A DNA stretch of 64,000 bases, taken from Aurantiochytrium sp. KH105. Its lineage: Eukaryota; Sar; Bigyra; Thraustochytrida; Thraustochytriidae. Positions 41,470 through 51,790 of this stretch are shown here, in pieces. The notes beneath the pieces are model-generated. The model ran no database searches and was not told where the DNA came from. It saw nothing but the letters and a program-made list of their open reading frames with translations. The translations under genes and the position numbers were made by a program. Within the stretch, counting starts at the first letter, position 1; the number at the start of each line of letters is the position of its first letter. The stretch is taken from positions 163,160 to 227,159 of the forward strand of contig BGKB01000116.1 of NCBI GenBank assembly GCA_003116975.1, read 5' to 3'.

Positions 41470-42407
41470 CCTGGCTTGTAGTCGGCGCTGTGCCCACCTT
41501 TCTGTCTGTCTACTTTTCATAATCACCCTGATTGTGAGCCAATTTGATTTATCTTCATGTCACGTAGTTTTACACTAGAGAGGCCCCAATCGCAGTAGCT
41601 GCAGCAGACGGCCGGCTCTACCTGTGGTCGCGCGTTACCAACCATGGCGATCGCTCTTGCTTTAGATGTTGATTGGCGCTGAAAATTCACCCAAATCCTT
41701 GACTTGCTGCATTCCATCTCTCGAGACGTTCGATGTTCCGAGCTTTTGCAGCCAGCATCAGCATCAGCATCAGCAACTGTATGATTTTCTCTTCCACGTC
41801 TGCTCATCATTTCGAATTCCTGACAACAGCCCGCTGCCGGTGGTAGGCAGCCGTGCTGCTCCCGATACATGCATGTGTGCAGCAACCGCATGCAGTTCAC
41901 ACGCCGCCCACATCCATCGCAGATGCACCAAAAGTGCCCCTCCTCGCGGCGTCCTGCCGTTTCGCGGCCGCACCTCCACACAGTCAGTACACAGTGAAGA
42001 GCTGTGGACACGGTCAGAAGCCCAGGAGGGCGCGGCTGCGGGAAGGCTTGCGTGAGCACGTGCCGCGCTGCGGGTGCGCGGTGGCGCGATGGCGCGAGGG
42101 AGGCGGCGATGCTTTCCGCGCCGCGCTCACGCCCTCGCTCCCTCTCCGTCCCTCGCTCCCTCCCCGCGCCTCGCTCCCTCGAGCTCGCCCGCCCGCTTTC
42201 TCGCGCCCGCGGGCGAGCTCAGATCAGACTCCGTCCGCGCAGCACCCAGGTTCGCGAGGCTTTTGCAGGAGGGCAGGGAGGGAGGGGTTCGATCGGTCGC
42301 ACGATTGTTAGGCAAAGACCAGCGCCGGCAGCGCGAAGAAACACCGCGAGAGCGGCGGCGAGAAAGAGCAGCTGCACTGACTGCGAAGGCGAACAGACCT
42401 CTAACGC
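41470..42407. other. Intergenic region upstream of the RND gene
   Basis: 938 bp with the 3' flank of the kinase gene and the GC-rich promoter/leader of the RND gene. It contains a short CAGCAT repeat near 41755. No gene seen. Confidence 0.55.
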
Positions 42408-45239
42408 ATGCTGGGCGGCGCGCGCAAGCCCGGCAGGGACGAGACGCCGCAGGGACGCGACGCTCGCGCGGGTTCGGACGGAGACGGCGGAGAGAGGGGC
42501 GCCGGGACGGCGACGCTGACAGAGACGATGAGCGCGCAGGAAGGGAAGGACGGCGCGCCGCGCAAGAGCGGGTGCCTCGAGAAGGTCAGCTCGGTCATCA
42601 GCAGCACGCTCGCGGGCGCCTTCAAGAGACTCGGCCACATGGTCGGCATGCGCCCGATTCTGACCATCCTCATCTCGATCGTCATGCTCGCTATCTTTGG
42701 ATATGGGTTCGCGAACTTTGAGTCCGGCGACGACCAAGGCGCCTTTGTGCCGCAAGGCACCGAGGCGCTCGCCAACCGCGCTGATATTATCGAGTACTAT
42801 GGCCAATCGCCTCGCTTCAACAGCTTCATGCAGAAACCCTCAGACAACGGCAACATCCTCGACAAGGAGAACATGGTTGCCGCCTTAACGTTTTACTCGG
42901 AAATGTACGAAATCTCCGTGACGGCCCTCAACGAAGACCTCGAGGAGGAGACTTTCACGCTTGAGGATCTCTGCGTGCAGATCCCGACCGGCCCCACAAC
43001 CTCTGTGTGCCTCTTTAGTTCTGTTTTCAGCGCATACGCGAACAACCTGACCACTTTGGAGGAGGACGACAACATCCCACAAACGCTCAACGACACCTTT
43101 TCTCGCGACGATCTCGAACTCTACGTGGGCGGAGTCGAGTACGATGCGTCGACGGGCCTCCCGGTAAGCGCTAAAGTGCTGCGATCGACTCTTTTCTTGG
43201 AAAAGAACCCCATCGATGTCACCCCGAACGATGACAGCTCCGACACGGAGGAACCCGCCGCGACTGCCTGGGAAGAGGCTGTTGTGGAGCTCGCCAATGA
43301 CTTTGCGGACGCTCAGCCTGTCGAGGTGTATCCCTTCAACGGCTGGGCCGTTAGCGATCAAGTCGGTGGCGAAATTGTTGGGGATGTCATGTATCAGGGC
43401 ATCAGCTACTTCATCATCATCATCTACATCGTTGTGGTGCTTCAAAACACTTGCGATCGCGTGAGAAGCAGCATTGCCCTTGCTCTTCTTGGCATTCTCA
43501 CCATTGGTCTTGCCATTATCTGTGGCTTCGGCTTTAGCCAGCTGCTCGGCTTCACCTACGGACGCACGCACACCGTTCTCGTGTTCATCATCCTTGGTAT
43601 CGGCGCAGACGGCATTTTCATTGTCACGAACTCCTTTCGTCGCGCTAGTGGTGAGGACGGCATCCCCAACCGCGCCGCGCAAGCACTCGAGCACGCAGGT
43701 GTCAGCATCACCGTCAGCAGTCTCACCAACGTGGTCGCATTTGCGCTTGGATCTCTCACTGTCATCCCTGACCTGAGCTCCTTTTGCAAGTACGCAGCGC
43801 TCACCTTTTTCTTCCTTTGGATCTTTCTCCCCACCTTTTTCATGGCGTGCCTCGTGCTCAACGAGCGCCGTGTTACGGGTGGCCGTCTGGATCTCCTCTG
43901 CTGCTTCAAGGACTGCCGCGACCCTGAATCGGGCGAGACTGCAAAGGGCACGACATTTAAGCAGACGTGGCTGTCGACCTTTTTGCAAAACAAGCTTTCG
44001 TGGCTGATCATGCAAAATTGGTTCCGCTTTCCTGTGATTCTCCTGGCACTCGGCTTTGCTGCGTATTGTGGATACAATATCACGAAACTCACGGTGGAGT
44101 CGACTTCGGAGAACTTTATCCCCGATGACTCGTACCTCAAGTCTTTTACCAATGCGCAGGCCAGATACTTTGGCGGTGAGGATACGAGTGTGTACGTCGT
44201 GACGGAAGATATGGACTACTACGCCAATCGGGCGGAGGTTGTCGCGTTCCCGGACCAATTCCGCTTTCCATCAACGTACGAGACCCAGGCACCGTATATT
44301 CGGCCGACATTCGATTCCTGGATTGAGGACTTTATGGCTGCCATGGCTTCGCCGCCTGCGACGCTTACAATTGACGCTGGCGAGGTCGAGGCTGATGCGG
44401 AGCTCGATAACGCGCCCTTCCCAACCTCCTCCGATCTCTTTTACAAGTACCTGCGTCTGTGGCTTGACGATGACTTTGGAACCGGTGCAGCCTACGCAGA
44501 TGACATTATCTTCACGGACAGCTCTCGGTCGCAGATTGTGCGGGCGCGCATCCAGATGTACCACGTGCCCATTGGTAGCTTTCAGGACGACGGGCTTTTC
44601 CAGGAGGATGCCTACGAGGTTGTCAACGCCGTCGAAAAAATGTACGAGATCTGCGACGCGGCGTCCTTTGAAGCTTACGCGTGGGGTTCCGAGTACACGG
44701 ATGGGTGGGCCAGCTACGCCGTGGTGGCGCAGGAGCTTCAACAGAACGTTCTGCTCGCGCTGGCGGCTGTCTTTGTGATGATCTTCCTGTTCATTGGCCA
44801 TCCTTTGGCATCGACGCTTGTCTTCATCTGTGTTTCGATTTCGATCGTGGAGCTTCTTGGTCTGCAGACACTGATGGGGCTCAGCATTGACACCACCTCT
44901 GTTGTGCTCTTTGTGCTTTCTGTTGGTGTAGCTGTTGACTACTCGGCGCACATCGGCTATGCTTACATGACGTTTGCGGGTTCTGCAGAGGAGCGTCTTC
45001 GGGGAATGCTTGGCGATGTAGCCGTGCCTGTGCTGCACGGTGCCATGTCGACCTTTTTGGCGGTGCTCATGCAAGCGTTTTCTTCGAGCTACGTCTTTCG
45101 TGTTGTTTTTCAGGATTTTGCTGTCATCGTTAGCGCAGCCACTCTCAATGGACTTATCCTCTTGCCCATTCTTCTTTACACCTTCAATCCTCCGGCCTAT
45201 CCGTCTGCAAAGAGCGTTGACGCTGCAATGACTCCCTGA
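42408..45239 (+). CDS. Patched/Dispatched-like RND-superfamily membrane protein with sterol-sensing-like domain
   Basis: A 943-residue protein with the duplicated 12-helix RND plan. TM1 is at about residues 83-105; a large exoplasmic loop follows. Helices 2-6 (about 330-490) look like a sterol-sensing domain (YFIIIIYIVVVLQ, ALLGILTIGLAIICGFGFSQLLG, VFIILGIGADGIFIVTNSF). TM7 lies at about 535-555, then the second loop and helices 8-12 (about 783-930), including LSVGVAVDYSAHIGYAYM. GxxxD motifs in both TM4 and TM10 are the ion-relay signature of Patched, Dispatched and NPC1 relatives. Such proteins move sterols or lipidated cargo using an ion gradient. The N-terminal ~50 residues are hydrophilic and the C-terminus is very short. 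Cargo unknown. Confidence 0.88.
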   Translation: MLGGARKPGRDETPQGRDARAGSDGDGGERGAGTATLTETMSAQEGKDGAPRKSGCLEKVSSVISSTLAGAFKRLGHMVGMRPILTILISIVMLAIFGYGFANFESGDDQGAFVPQGTEALANRADIIEYYGQSPRFNSFMQKPSDNGNILDKENMVAALTFYSEMYEISVTALNEDLEEETFTLEDLCVQIPTGPTTSVCLFSSVFSAYANNLTTLEEDDNIPQTLNDTFSRDDLELYVGGVEYDASTGLPVSAKVLRSTLFLEKNPIDVTPNDDSSDTEEPAATAWEEAVVELANDFADAQPVEVYPFNGWAVSDQVGGEIVGDVMYQGISYFIIIIYIVVVLQNTCDRVRSSIALALLGILTIGLAIICGFGFSQLLGFTYGRTHTVLVFIILGIGADGIFIVTNSFRRASGEDGIPNRAAQALEHAGVSITVSSLTNVVAFALGSLTVIPDLSSFCKYAALTFFFLWIFLPTFFMACLVLNERRVTGGRLDLLCCFKDCRDPESGETAKGTTFKQTWLSTFLQNKLSWLIMQNWFRFPVILLALGFAAYCGYNITKLTVESTSENFIPDDSYLKSFTNAQARYFGGEDTSVYVVTEDMDYYANRAEVVAFPDQFRFPSTYETQAPYIRPTFDSWIEDFMAAMASPPATLTIDAGEVEADAELDNAPFPTSSDLFYKYLRLWLDDDFGTGAAYADDIIFTDSSRSQIVRARIQMYHVPIGSFQDDGLFQEDAYEVVNAVEKMYEICDAASFEAYAWGSEYTDGWASYAVVAQELQQNVLLALAAVFVMIFLFIGHPLASTLVFICVSISIVELLGLQTLMGLSIDTTSVVLFVLSVGVAVDYSAHIGYAYMTFAGSAEERLRGMLGDVAVPVLHGAMSTFLAVLMQAFSSSYVFRVVFQDFAVIVSAATLNGLILLPILLYTFNPPAYPSAKSVDAAMTP

Positions 45240-45960
45240 GAGCCTGCCTGCCTGCCCGCCTGCCTTCATGCTGTAATGGCTTTTCTCTCTTTCTAGCCTC
45301 TTTTGTTTTTCTCATTTGTCAATCGATGAATTTTCTACGACTTTACTGTTTTCTAAAATGAGTCATTTTCTTTGCAAGTCATGGGGCCAATGACTCCGGT
45401 CTCGGGTGTTGCATGACTGTGCGTAATGTAGAAGGTTGGCCTCCGCCGGCGAATTCATTCATTATTGAGCCGCTTTACATACTCTTTATGTTCCCCACCA
45501 AGTCGACATTTTGCTTGCACCCTCGCCATCGCTAACCTACTGCGCTTGCCAACCAACTCTGCTGCACTGACGATTGACCGCCATTTCATCAGCGGCCACG
45601 GCAGCGACCCGTCGGGGGCTCCGCAAGTGTTGGGCGCAGGCGAGTTCGCGAAGCATGGGATACCTCGTCGCCGCGCAAAGTCCGCCATCCGCATTTCACA
45701 AGTGAAGAATAGGCTTCCACAAGTGGGCAATGGGCGGCCGGAAGAAGGCAGCCCCGTCGCCGACCGAGGCTCCGAGGCCGAGAGGCGCGCGGCAAAGCTG
45801 CAACGCATCGCCGCTGGCACGCGCGGGAGCGGCGCGGCGCCTAGGCCGGCAGACCGACAACCAGGCGGAGGAGAGCGAGACATCTACCCGCGAGCGAGAG
45901 TTTGCTTGGAGAGCAACGGCAAGCCGGGCCGCAGCTGCCAGGCAAAGTCTCGAGCTCACC
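45240..45960. other. Intergenic region upstream of NMD3
   Basis: 721 bp: an initial CCTGCCTGCCTG-type run (45241-45264), an A+T-richer middle, and a GC-rich leader before NMD3. An open frame runs about 77 codons upstream of the NMD3 ATG but is Arg/Ala-rich and not conserved-looking. Confidence 0.55.
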
Positions 45961-47631
45961 ATGGCTGGCGTCGGGAAGCCGGCGCTCCCGGACATCGCGT
46001 GCTGCATGTGCGGCGTGAGCATCCAGCCGAACGATGTGAACATGTGCTTGCAATGCCTCAAGGACCGCGTGGACGTGACAGAAGGCATCTCCAAGCAAGA
46101 GGTTATTTGGTCATGCAGTGGGTGCGGCAAAGTCAAGTCCGAGGAAGGCCGCTGGCTGGCCTGCGAACCCGAGTCCGCCGAGCTCCTCGCACTGTGTCTC
46201 AAGGCCGTGCACGGGCTCGGCAAGGGTAAGGGCAAGGGCCAGAAGAATGGAGCTCACTTTGTCGACGCAAGCTGGATCTGGACCGAGCCACACTCGCGCC
46301 GCTTGCGCATTCGCATCACCGTCGAGAAGGAAGTCTTCAATGGTGCCGTAGTGCGCCAGCGCTTCGAGGTCGAGTTCATTGTCAAGACAAGACTGTGTAC
46401 CTCGTGCGTCAAGGAGACCACCGATCAGCAATGGACGACCGTGGTTCAGGTCAGACAGCAGGTTTCGCACAAGCGCACTCTACTCAATCTCGAAAATCGA
46501 CTTTTGCAAGGCGGTGGGGCGCGGGGCGCGCTCGACGTGATCCCCGTGTCCACGGGCATTGACTTTTACTTTGCCAACAAGACTCTTGGCAACAAATTCA
46601 GCGACTTCGTTATGTCGGCTGTGCCTGCGCGTCGAAAGGAGAGCAAGAGTCTTCAGGGCGCTGATTTGCGGAGCAACACGTACAACTATCGCCATAGTAT
46701 TGCCATCGAGGTGGTCCCCATTTGCAAGCACGACTTTGTCATTTTGCCACACAAACTGCAGCACTCGCTCTTTGGCGGCAAGTCTGCGGCTGTTCTGTGC
46801 TACAGCGTCACGCGAACGCTCAATTTGATCGACCCATACACGGGCGCCCGTGCCAAGCTGCAAGACGTCAAATATTGGCCGAACGCGTTTCGCCCCATCG
46901 CAACGTCGCGCAATTTTACTGAGTTCACCGTCCTCGACGTTCAACCGCTGAGCTACGGCGGGGCAGACTCTGGCGACGGCGAAGGTCCTCCGATCTGCGA
47001 GGTTGAGGTCGCGCGCATGGCAGACTTTGGTGTCAACGATGAGCGCTTCACGGTGAATTCCCATATTGGCATGCGCCTCGAAGCCGGTGACACTGTCCTT
47101 GGTTACGATTTTTCGAGCCACAATCTCAGCGATGATCTCACAGCCCCGCTCAAGGGTCGCGAGCTCGAGCCCATCGTGCTCGTGCAAAAATACGTCGAGA
47201 AAACCCGGAAGCCTCGCCACCGCAAGCCCCGCAAGGCAAAGGGCAAGGTGTCGAGTACTGAGGCCGATGCAGACATTGTCGATGGCGAAAATGCTGGAGA
47301 CGCTGCTGGTGCAGACGGCACGGCGCAAGAGAACGACGTTGAGGCCGAATTTTTGGATGGTGACGATGTCAACGGAGAAGGTGGCGAAGCGGACGAATAT
47401 GATTTCGAGGATGAGGGAGACAGCGCAGACGACGATGGGATCGACTTTGGCGATGAAGATGAGGAGGATCTCATCGAGGACGACGAGGATGAAATGGCTT
47501 CAGACGGACAAGACGAGACACAAGGTAGTGCTGGTGAGCCTCCAAGTAAACCATCATCGAGCGAAAATATCTCGACGCAGGACGCAGAGCTCGCAAAAGC
47601 AGCTGAAGACAAGTTGCATGTATCGGAATAA
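45961..47631 (+). CDS. NMD3: 60S ribosomal export protein NMD3
   Basis: A 556-residue protein from the ATG at 45961. The N-terminal zinc part is diagnostic: CCMCGVSIQPNDVNMCLQCL, DVTEGISKQ, then WSCSGCGK, WLACEPESAELLALCLK. Middle parts also match (NGAHFVDASWIWTEPHSRRL, FEVEFIVKTRLCTSC, GIDFYFANK, NTYNYRHSIAIEVVPICKHD). NMD3 loads late in the nucleus onto the large ribosomal subunit and bridges it to the exportin CRM1. The C-terminal ~150 residues hold a basic stretch (RKPRHRKPRKAKGK) then a long acidic run, the area that in other species carries import and export signals; hydrophobic export-like spacing is not obvious here. It ends only 35 bp from the convergent polymerase gene. Confidence 0.95.
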   Translation: MAGVGKPALPDIACCMCGVSIQPNDVNMCLQCLKDRVDVTEGISKQEVIWSCSGCGKVKSEEGRWLACEPESAELLALCLKAVHGLGKGKGKGQKNGAHFVDASWIWTEPHSRRLRIRITVEKEVFNGAVVRQRFEVEFIVKTRLCTSCVKETTDQQWTTVVQVRQQVSHKRTLLNLENRLLQGGGARGALDVIPVSTGIDFYFANKTLGNKFSDFVMSAVPARRKESKSLQGADLRSNTYNYRHSIAIEVVPICKHDFVILPHKLQHSLFGGKSAAVLCYSVTRTLNLIDPYTGARAKLQDVKYWPNAFRPIATSRNFTEFTVLDVQPLSYGGADSGDGEGPPICEVEVARMADFGVNDERFTVNSHIGMRLEAGDTVLGYDFSSHNLSDDLTAPLKGRELEPIVLVQKYVEKTRKPRHRKPRKAKGKVSSTEADADIVDGENAGDAAGADGTAQENDVEAEFLDGDDVNGEGGEADEYDFEDEGDSADDDGIDFGDEDEEDLIEDDEDEMASDGQDETQGSAGEPPSKPSSSENISTQDAELAKAAEDKLHVSE

Positions 47632-47666
47632 AAAGAGTACATTTCAATTTTATGTTACTACAATCG

Positions 47667-49217
47667 CTATTGGAAATAAGACGTTATTTTGGATCGCTTT
47701 ACTGGCCGGGAAGATGGCTTTGCTGCTCGACAAGGCAGCTTTGCATCCTCAGCTTTTGCAGGTGGAGGTGAATCACCCTCGTCACAGAGATCGATTACGT
47801 CCGATCCGAGGGTCTCTGCTGCCCGCGGAAGTGTTTTACGGGGTGGAGCGCGCGATGCTGGACCTTGCGGTGGAGGCGCTGCTGGCGTTTGTTCGGGTCT
47901 TCCAGAGTTGGATGGCTTTGCGAAGAACTGCTTGATTCCCCGTTGCTGATGCGTGTTTGTGGACAAAGTGTGGAAATCTGCAATTGCCAAGTTGATTCGA
48001 CTCAGTAGAAATGAGGGCGAGGGGAGACAACCGCGCAAGAGGCCCTGGGCGCATCGGTGTAGCGCATCCACATTGGCGAACACGCACTCGTCCACTTTGC
48101 ATTGCTTTGATACATGACGACGGCCTCGTCTTCTATACGCCTCGTGTTCTGCACGGTTTGCAAACGATTGACTGTCGCGCGTCTCGCTGCCAATCTTGTC
48201 TGTGATGCTCACGCGGAGAGTGTGAGCCACTTGATTGTGTTTTTCACGACGCTCGCGCACAAAGTCCATGATACGAGTGCAGAGGACGCGAAGTCTCGCA
48301 TTTGCCGACTCCCACGTGTCGGGATGTGGAAGCGAGGTTTCCTCTTGGGAAATTGTCTTGGCTTGCTCTGAGGGCCGAATCGGGCGCTCGTCGATTCCGC
48401 GGACAACCTTGAAGACGAAGTCGGCCTGCGAGGCATTACCGAGCGCCCGCGTGAGACGATCGAGCGGAACATCTCGAATTTGCGCGCAAGTCAGTGCATA
48501 GGGACTATCGACAACGCTTGGATCGGAGAGTGCCGCATGAATTTGGCGCAGCATGGACCGTCCAAGACCTTGAACCCGACCCGCCGGAAGATCTGACATG
48601 TACGTGCAAAGTGCGTCGGGGAGAATAATGGACTGCTGATTGGGCTTGTGCAGCTCTGCTGCAAGCTTGGCGCTTGTCTTGCACGTTCCGACGCCGGCGC
48701 AGGACCGAAACTGCAGTTCTTGCAAAAGAGCGTCGCGCATTTCTTGGGCGATGACGGAAGCCTGGGCGAGACGAGCGCGAGTGACACGGTCGAGAGTGTC
48801 TTCCTCCCCAAGAAGATGGCCAACAAAGTCAAGCTGAGAAGCCTCATACGCGCCTACTCGCGTGTCGACGAGCGCCGAGACGTCAACAAAGGACTCGTCC
48901 ATGCCCTTGCGCTCCACCGGACATCCGAATCGCGTCAACACGGCCGCAATCTCCTCGCTTGCTTCCCTGAACGGCCGGAGGTCGCTCCCGTCCACAATGA
49001 CGAGCTCGGGGCATCGCTGCTTCGAGTCCTCGAGGGACATGAGCTTGCTCACGCCGTGCGCGCGCGCCTCATAGTTGCACGTGACCGTGATGTACTTTTG
49101 CCGCACGGCCAGAGGCTTCCCGCGCAGCTCGGGACGCAGCCTCTCCAGGGCCTGCGCGTAGAAGCAGTCGAGGTCCACGCAGACGACCTCGCGCGCGGCC
49201 CGCGGCCCGCGCGGCAT
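47667..49217 (-). CDS. POLI: Y-family translesion DNA polymerase, iota type
   Basis: A 516-residue protein from the ATG at 49217. The palm carries the metal ligands in VCVDLDCFYAQ (D15) and GMDESFVDVS (D107, E108). QKYITVTCNYEARAHGVSKL, followed by CPELVIVDGSDLRPFREAS, is the pattern of polymerase iota rather than eta, kappa or Rev1. A helix-hairpin-helix thumb part (AGVGTCKTSAKLAAEL, VQGLGRSMLRQI) and little-finger domain follow. The tail has a consensus PCNA-binding box, QRGIKQFF (425-432), a SUMO-interaction-like DVIDL (473-477) and, at the extreme end, KITSYF, a second PIP-like motif. No ubiquitin-binding UBM is evident. The enzyme bypasses DNA lesions. Divergent from the transporter gene. 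Confidence 0.92.
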   Translation of the reverse strand: MPRGPRAAREVVCVDLDCFYAQALERLRPELRGKPLAVRQKYITVTCNYEARAHGVSKLMSLEDSKQRCPELVIVDGSDLRPFREASEEIAAVLTRFGCPVERKGMDESFVDVSALVDTRVGAYEASQLDFVGHLLGEEDTLDRVTRARLAQASVIAQEMRDALLQELQFRSCAGVGTCKTSAKLAAELHKPNQQSIILPDALCTYMSDLPAGRVQGLGRSMLRQIHAALSDPSVVDSPYALTCAQIRDVPLDRLTRALGNASQADFVFKVVRGIDERPIRPSEQAKTISQEETSLPHPDTWESANARLRVLCTRIMDFVRERREKHNQVAHTLRVSITDKIGSETRDSQSFANRAEHEAYRRRGRRHVSKQCKVDECVFANVDALHRCAQGLLRGCLPSPSFLLSRINLAIADFHTLSTNTHQQRGIKQFFAKPSNSGRPEQTPAAPPPQGPASRAPPRKTLPRAAETLGSDVIDLCDEGDSPPPAKAEDAKLPCRAAKPSSRPVKRSKITSYFQ

Positions 49218-49631
49218 GCTGCCGGCTGCGGTCTGCGCGAGCTCTGGGCCTGCTTTGGCTTTGCTTGCCCGGCCAGCCCATCATCATCCAGCACCGTAAT
49301 AAACACGACCATGCGAGACCACGCAGGAAAGCGAGCAGCAAAAGCAAAACGCAGGAGCCCGGAAGCAAGGCGGACGAGGCAACCGCGCCGCGCAGGGCGA
49401 CTCGCGAGCGGCGGCCACGCTGCGCCGGCGCCGGGCTCGACGCGGGGCGTGGCGGCCTCGCGCGCCGGGCGTCCTCTCCCGGGGAGACGGCGGCGAGCGG
49501 CGTGAGAGACCCGAGCCGATTTCGGTCGGCGGGTCGCAAGCCACACCGCGCCGCCTCGAGACCAGCGTGCGCGCGTGTACCAAGAGCGCACGCCCGCGTT
49601 TGTGGAGGGCGGGGCGCAAAAGGCGCGACAG
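49218..49631. promoter_or_regulatory. Divergent promoter between POLI and the MFS transporter
   Basis: 414 bp between head-to-head starts. It is GC-rich with no evident TATA box. Shared use is inferred from orientation. Confidence 0.45.
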
Positions 49632-51305
49632 ATGAGACAAGGGAGAGTCGCAGAGTACGGCCCTGTGCAAATGGAGCTCACACGGACGAACGGTGCCCCG
49701 AGAGACGGCCCTCGCGCGTCTCAGCGAGACGAGCTTGACGAGCTTGACGATGAGCATCGCGTTTTTGACATGGACGAGGCCATGACAATCATCGGCTTTG
49801 GACCATTCCAGTACCAAGGCATTGCCGTGGCCGGCCTCTTACTCAGTGTTGACGCCATGGAAATGATGCTCCTTTCCTTTTTAGGACCAAGCGTCCGCTG
49901 CGAGTTTGGCATTTCCAAAGAGGAGGAAGCTCTCCTCACAACTGTTGTCTTTATTGGCGCCATGCTGGGCGCCTATGTCTGTGGCGTGCTTGCAGATCGC
50001 TTTGGACGGCGATATTGCCTCAAGTGGCTTTCAACGCTCACATTCATACTTGGATTTGCATCGGCCTTTGCGCCAGACTTTTCGTCACTCGTTGTCATTC
50101 GCGGAGTCATGGGCATTTGCCTCGGAGGATCGAGCGTTGGCTTTTCGTACCTCTTGGAACTGTTGCCCACAAAGTCTCGAGGACGCTGGGGCATCCTCAT
50201 CGAGCTTTTCTGGACTCTCGGCACCATGCTGGAAGCTGGCCTTGCTTGGATCATCTTTGACACACAGCAGAGCCCTGGAGCATGGCGAACCTTGCTGATT
50301 GCGTCATCTGTGCCGGTTTTAATCGCGGCCCTGTGCTTTTTGTGCAACGCAGTACCTCAATCACCGCGTTTTCTGGCGACAAATGGCCAGGTCGACGCTG
50401 CGTACCAGGTTCTCTGCCGAGCAGCACAACGCAATGGGAAAACGCTTCCTGCAAACGGCAGTTTGCGTGATTCCCATGGCAGCGACAGTGGCCACGGCGG
50501 CATGGGTAACCCTCTACAGGTGTTCAAGATTCTTCGCGTGCTTTTTTCGCGTACGTTTCGCGTTTTGACTCTCTTTCTTTGGTTCATTTGGTTCACAAAT
50601 GCGTTCTCGTACTATGGTCTCGTTCTCATGACTACATCTCTTGCTGTAGAGCACGACACCGCCACCAACTCGGACGAGGTAGAGCTTTATTGCGATCCGG
50701 TTACGCAGTCTCCCTTTGAGACGTCAAACGCCTTTGTATCTGTCTTTGTGGCCACGGCCGCGGAACTTCCGGGCGTTCTTTTTGCCGCGTATGTTGTCGA
50801 TACGCTTGGACGCAAATCATCGCAAAGCATCTGCTTTGGAGGCACTTGTATTGCTCTGGTTGCGATGTTTGCTTTGCCCATTTCTTCCACGACTGACACC
50901 ATTTGCCTTTTCTTTGGAAGAGCACTCATCGAGGCTGCCTTTGTACTCACCTATGTGTACACGCCAGAAGTGTATCCAACAACAATCCGCACCACTGCAT
51001 TTGGGCTTGCAAATGCCTTTAGTCGTGTTGGCGGCATGGTTGCCCCCTTTATTGGCCAAGACCTCGTTGAGCGAGGTGACCGCGAGATGGCCATTATGAT
51101 TTTTGCTGTATTTACGGGGTTTGCTGTCCTGGCAGCAATCCTGCTTCCCGTCGAGACAAAAGGGGTCGCTCTGGCGGACACTCCGGAGGATGTTGATACA
51201 CGCATGGGCAAGATCGATCCGATCATGGAGGATGAAGATGAGCAAGCACGGAGAGTGAGAGTCGAGAGCGACTATGAGCGTGAGCAGGATCTTACGATCA
51301 CCTGA
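49632..51305 (+). CDS. MFS transporter, SV2/SLC22-like
   Basis: A 557-residue protein from the first ATG (49632); the frame is open 19 codons upstream without one. The N-terminal ~50 residues are hydrophilic with a DELDELDDEH acid patch. About twelve transmembrane helices follow. Motif A is present between TM2 and TM3 as GVLADRFGRRY (about residue 119-129), the TM6/loop motif as PQSPRFLATNG, and a second-half DTLGRKSSQ matches the repeated motif A. LLSVDAMEMMLLSFLGPSVRCEFG in TM1 and TYVYTPEVYPTTIRTTAFGLANAFSRVGG in TM10 are typical of the SV2/SLC22 and bacterial-type organic solute branch. Transport substrate cannot be told; niacin, aromatic acids or organic ions are all in this group. The C-terminal tail is charged. 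Confidence 0.88.
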   Translation: MRQGRVAEYGPVQMELTRTNGAPRDGPRASQRDELDELDDEHRVFDMDEAMTIIGFGPFQYQGIAVAGLLLSVDAMEMMLLSFLGPSVRCEFGISKEEEALLTTVVFIGAMLGAYVCGVLADRFGRRYCLKWLSTLTFILGFASAFAPDFSSLVVIRGVMGICLGGSSVGFSYLLELLPTKSRGRWGILIELFWTLGTMLEAGLAWIIFDTQQSPGAWRTLLIASSVPVLIAALCFLCNAVPQSPRFLATNGQVDAAYQVLCRAAQRNGKTLPANGSLRDSHGSDSGHGGMGNPLQVFKILRVLFSRTFRVLTLFLWFIWFTNAFSYYGLVLMTTSLAVEHDTATNSDEVELYCDPVTQSPFETSNAFVSVFVATAAELPGVLFAAYVVDTLGRKSSQSICFGGTCIALVAMFALPISSTTDTICLFFGRALIEAAFVLTYVYTPEVYPTTIRTTAFGLANAFSRVGGMVAPFIGQDLVERGDREMAIMIFAVFTGFAVLAAILLPVETKGVALADTPEDVDTRMGKIDPIMEDEDEQARRVRVESDYEREQDLTIT

Positions 51306-51440
51306 TTGATATTTTGAACATGATGTGATTGCTTGACCAGCCTCATCGATGCAAGTGAAGACTTTGTTAATCTCTCCAGTCTCGGATCCCTTTTCCAAAC
51401 CATGTTATACTGAGATAAGATAAACCATTTCTTTGATTGA

Positions 51441-51647
51441 ACTTTATACTCGCAGCCGCCAAATCAGTCTTTCATCTAAATCTCAATCAAAAACACTTTT
51501 CAGAATCTCAAACTTTAGTATAGTAATCTGGACATGGAAACCTAGCTTTGCGCTCAATTTCATAACACGCGGTGTAGATCTGATCATGCCAGACGGATAA
51601 CGTGAGCAGAGATTTCGTCCCAATTTCGTCCCGTTTTATGTGGCTAG
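51441..51647 (+). repeat. Direct repeat, copy 1
   Basis: Begins ACTTTATACTCGCAGCCGCC and ends TTTTATGTGGCTAG. It matches copy 2 almost base for base; similarity continues past a 4 bp gap into GGGCTA. Confidence 0.93.
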
Positions 51648-51790
51648 CCAGGGCTAAAAGACACTGAGCTTCGGCAGCCTGAAGAGCACCGGCGTCGCCA
51701 GGCTAGGATAGAGAACCTCAATTTTCTAATTTCGCGCGGGACTTGCCAAACTTCGACACGGAGTTTCTCCATGACACTATCCCTGGCTAA

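Noticed and set aside
42885-44258. Minus-strand frame of 457 codons inside the RND gene
   Set aside because: Shadow of the GC-biased third positions of the real plus-strand gene; no domain pattern in it.
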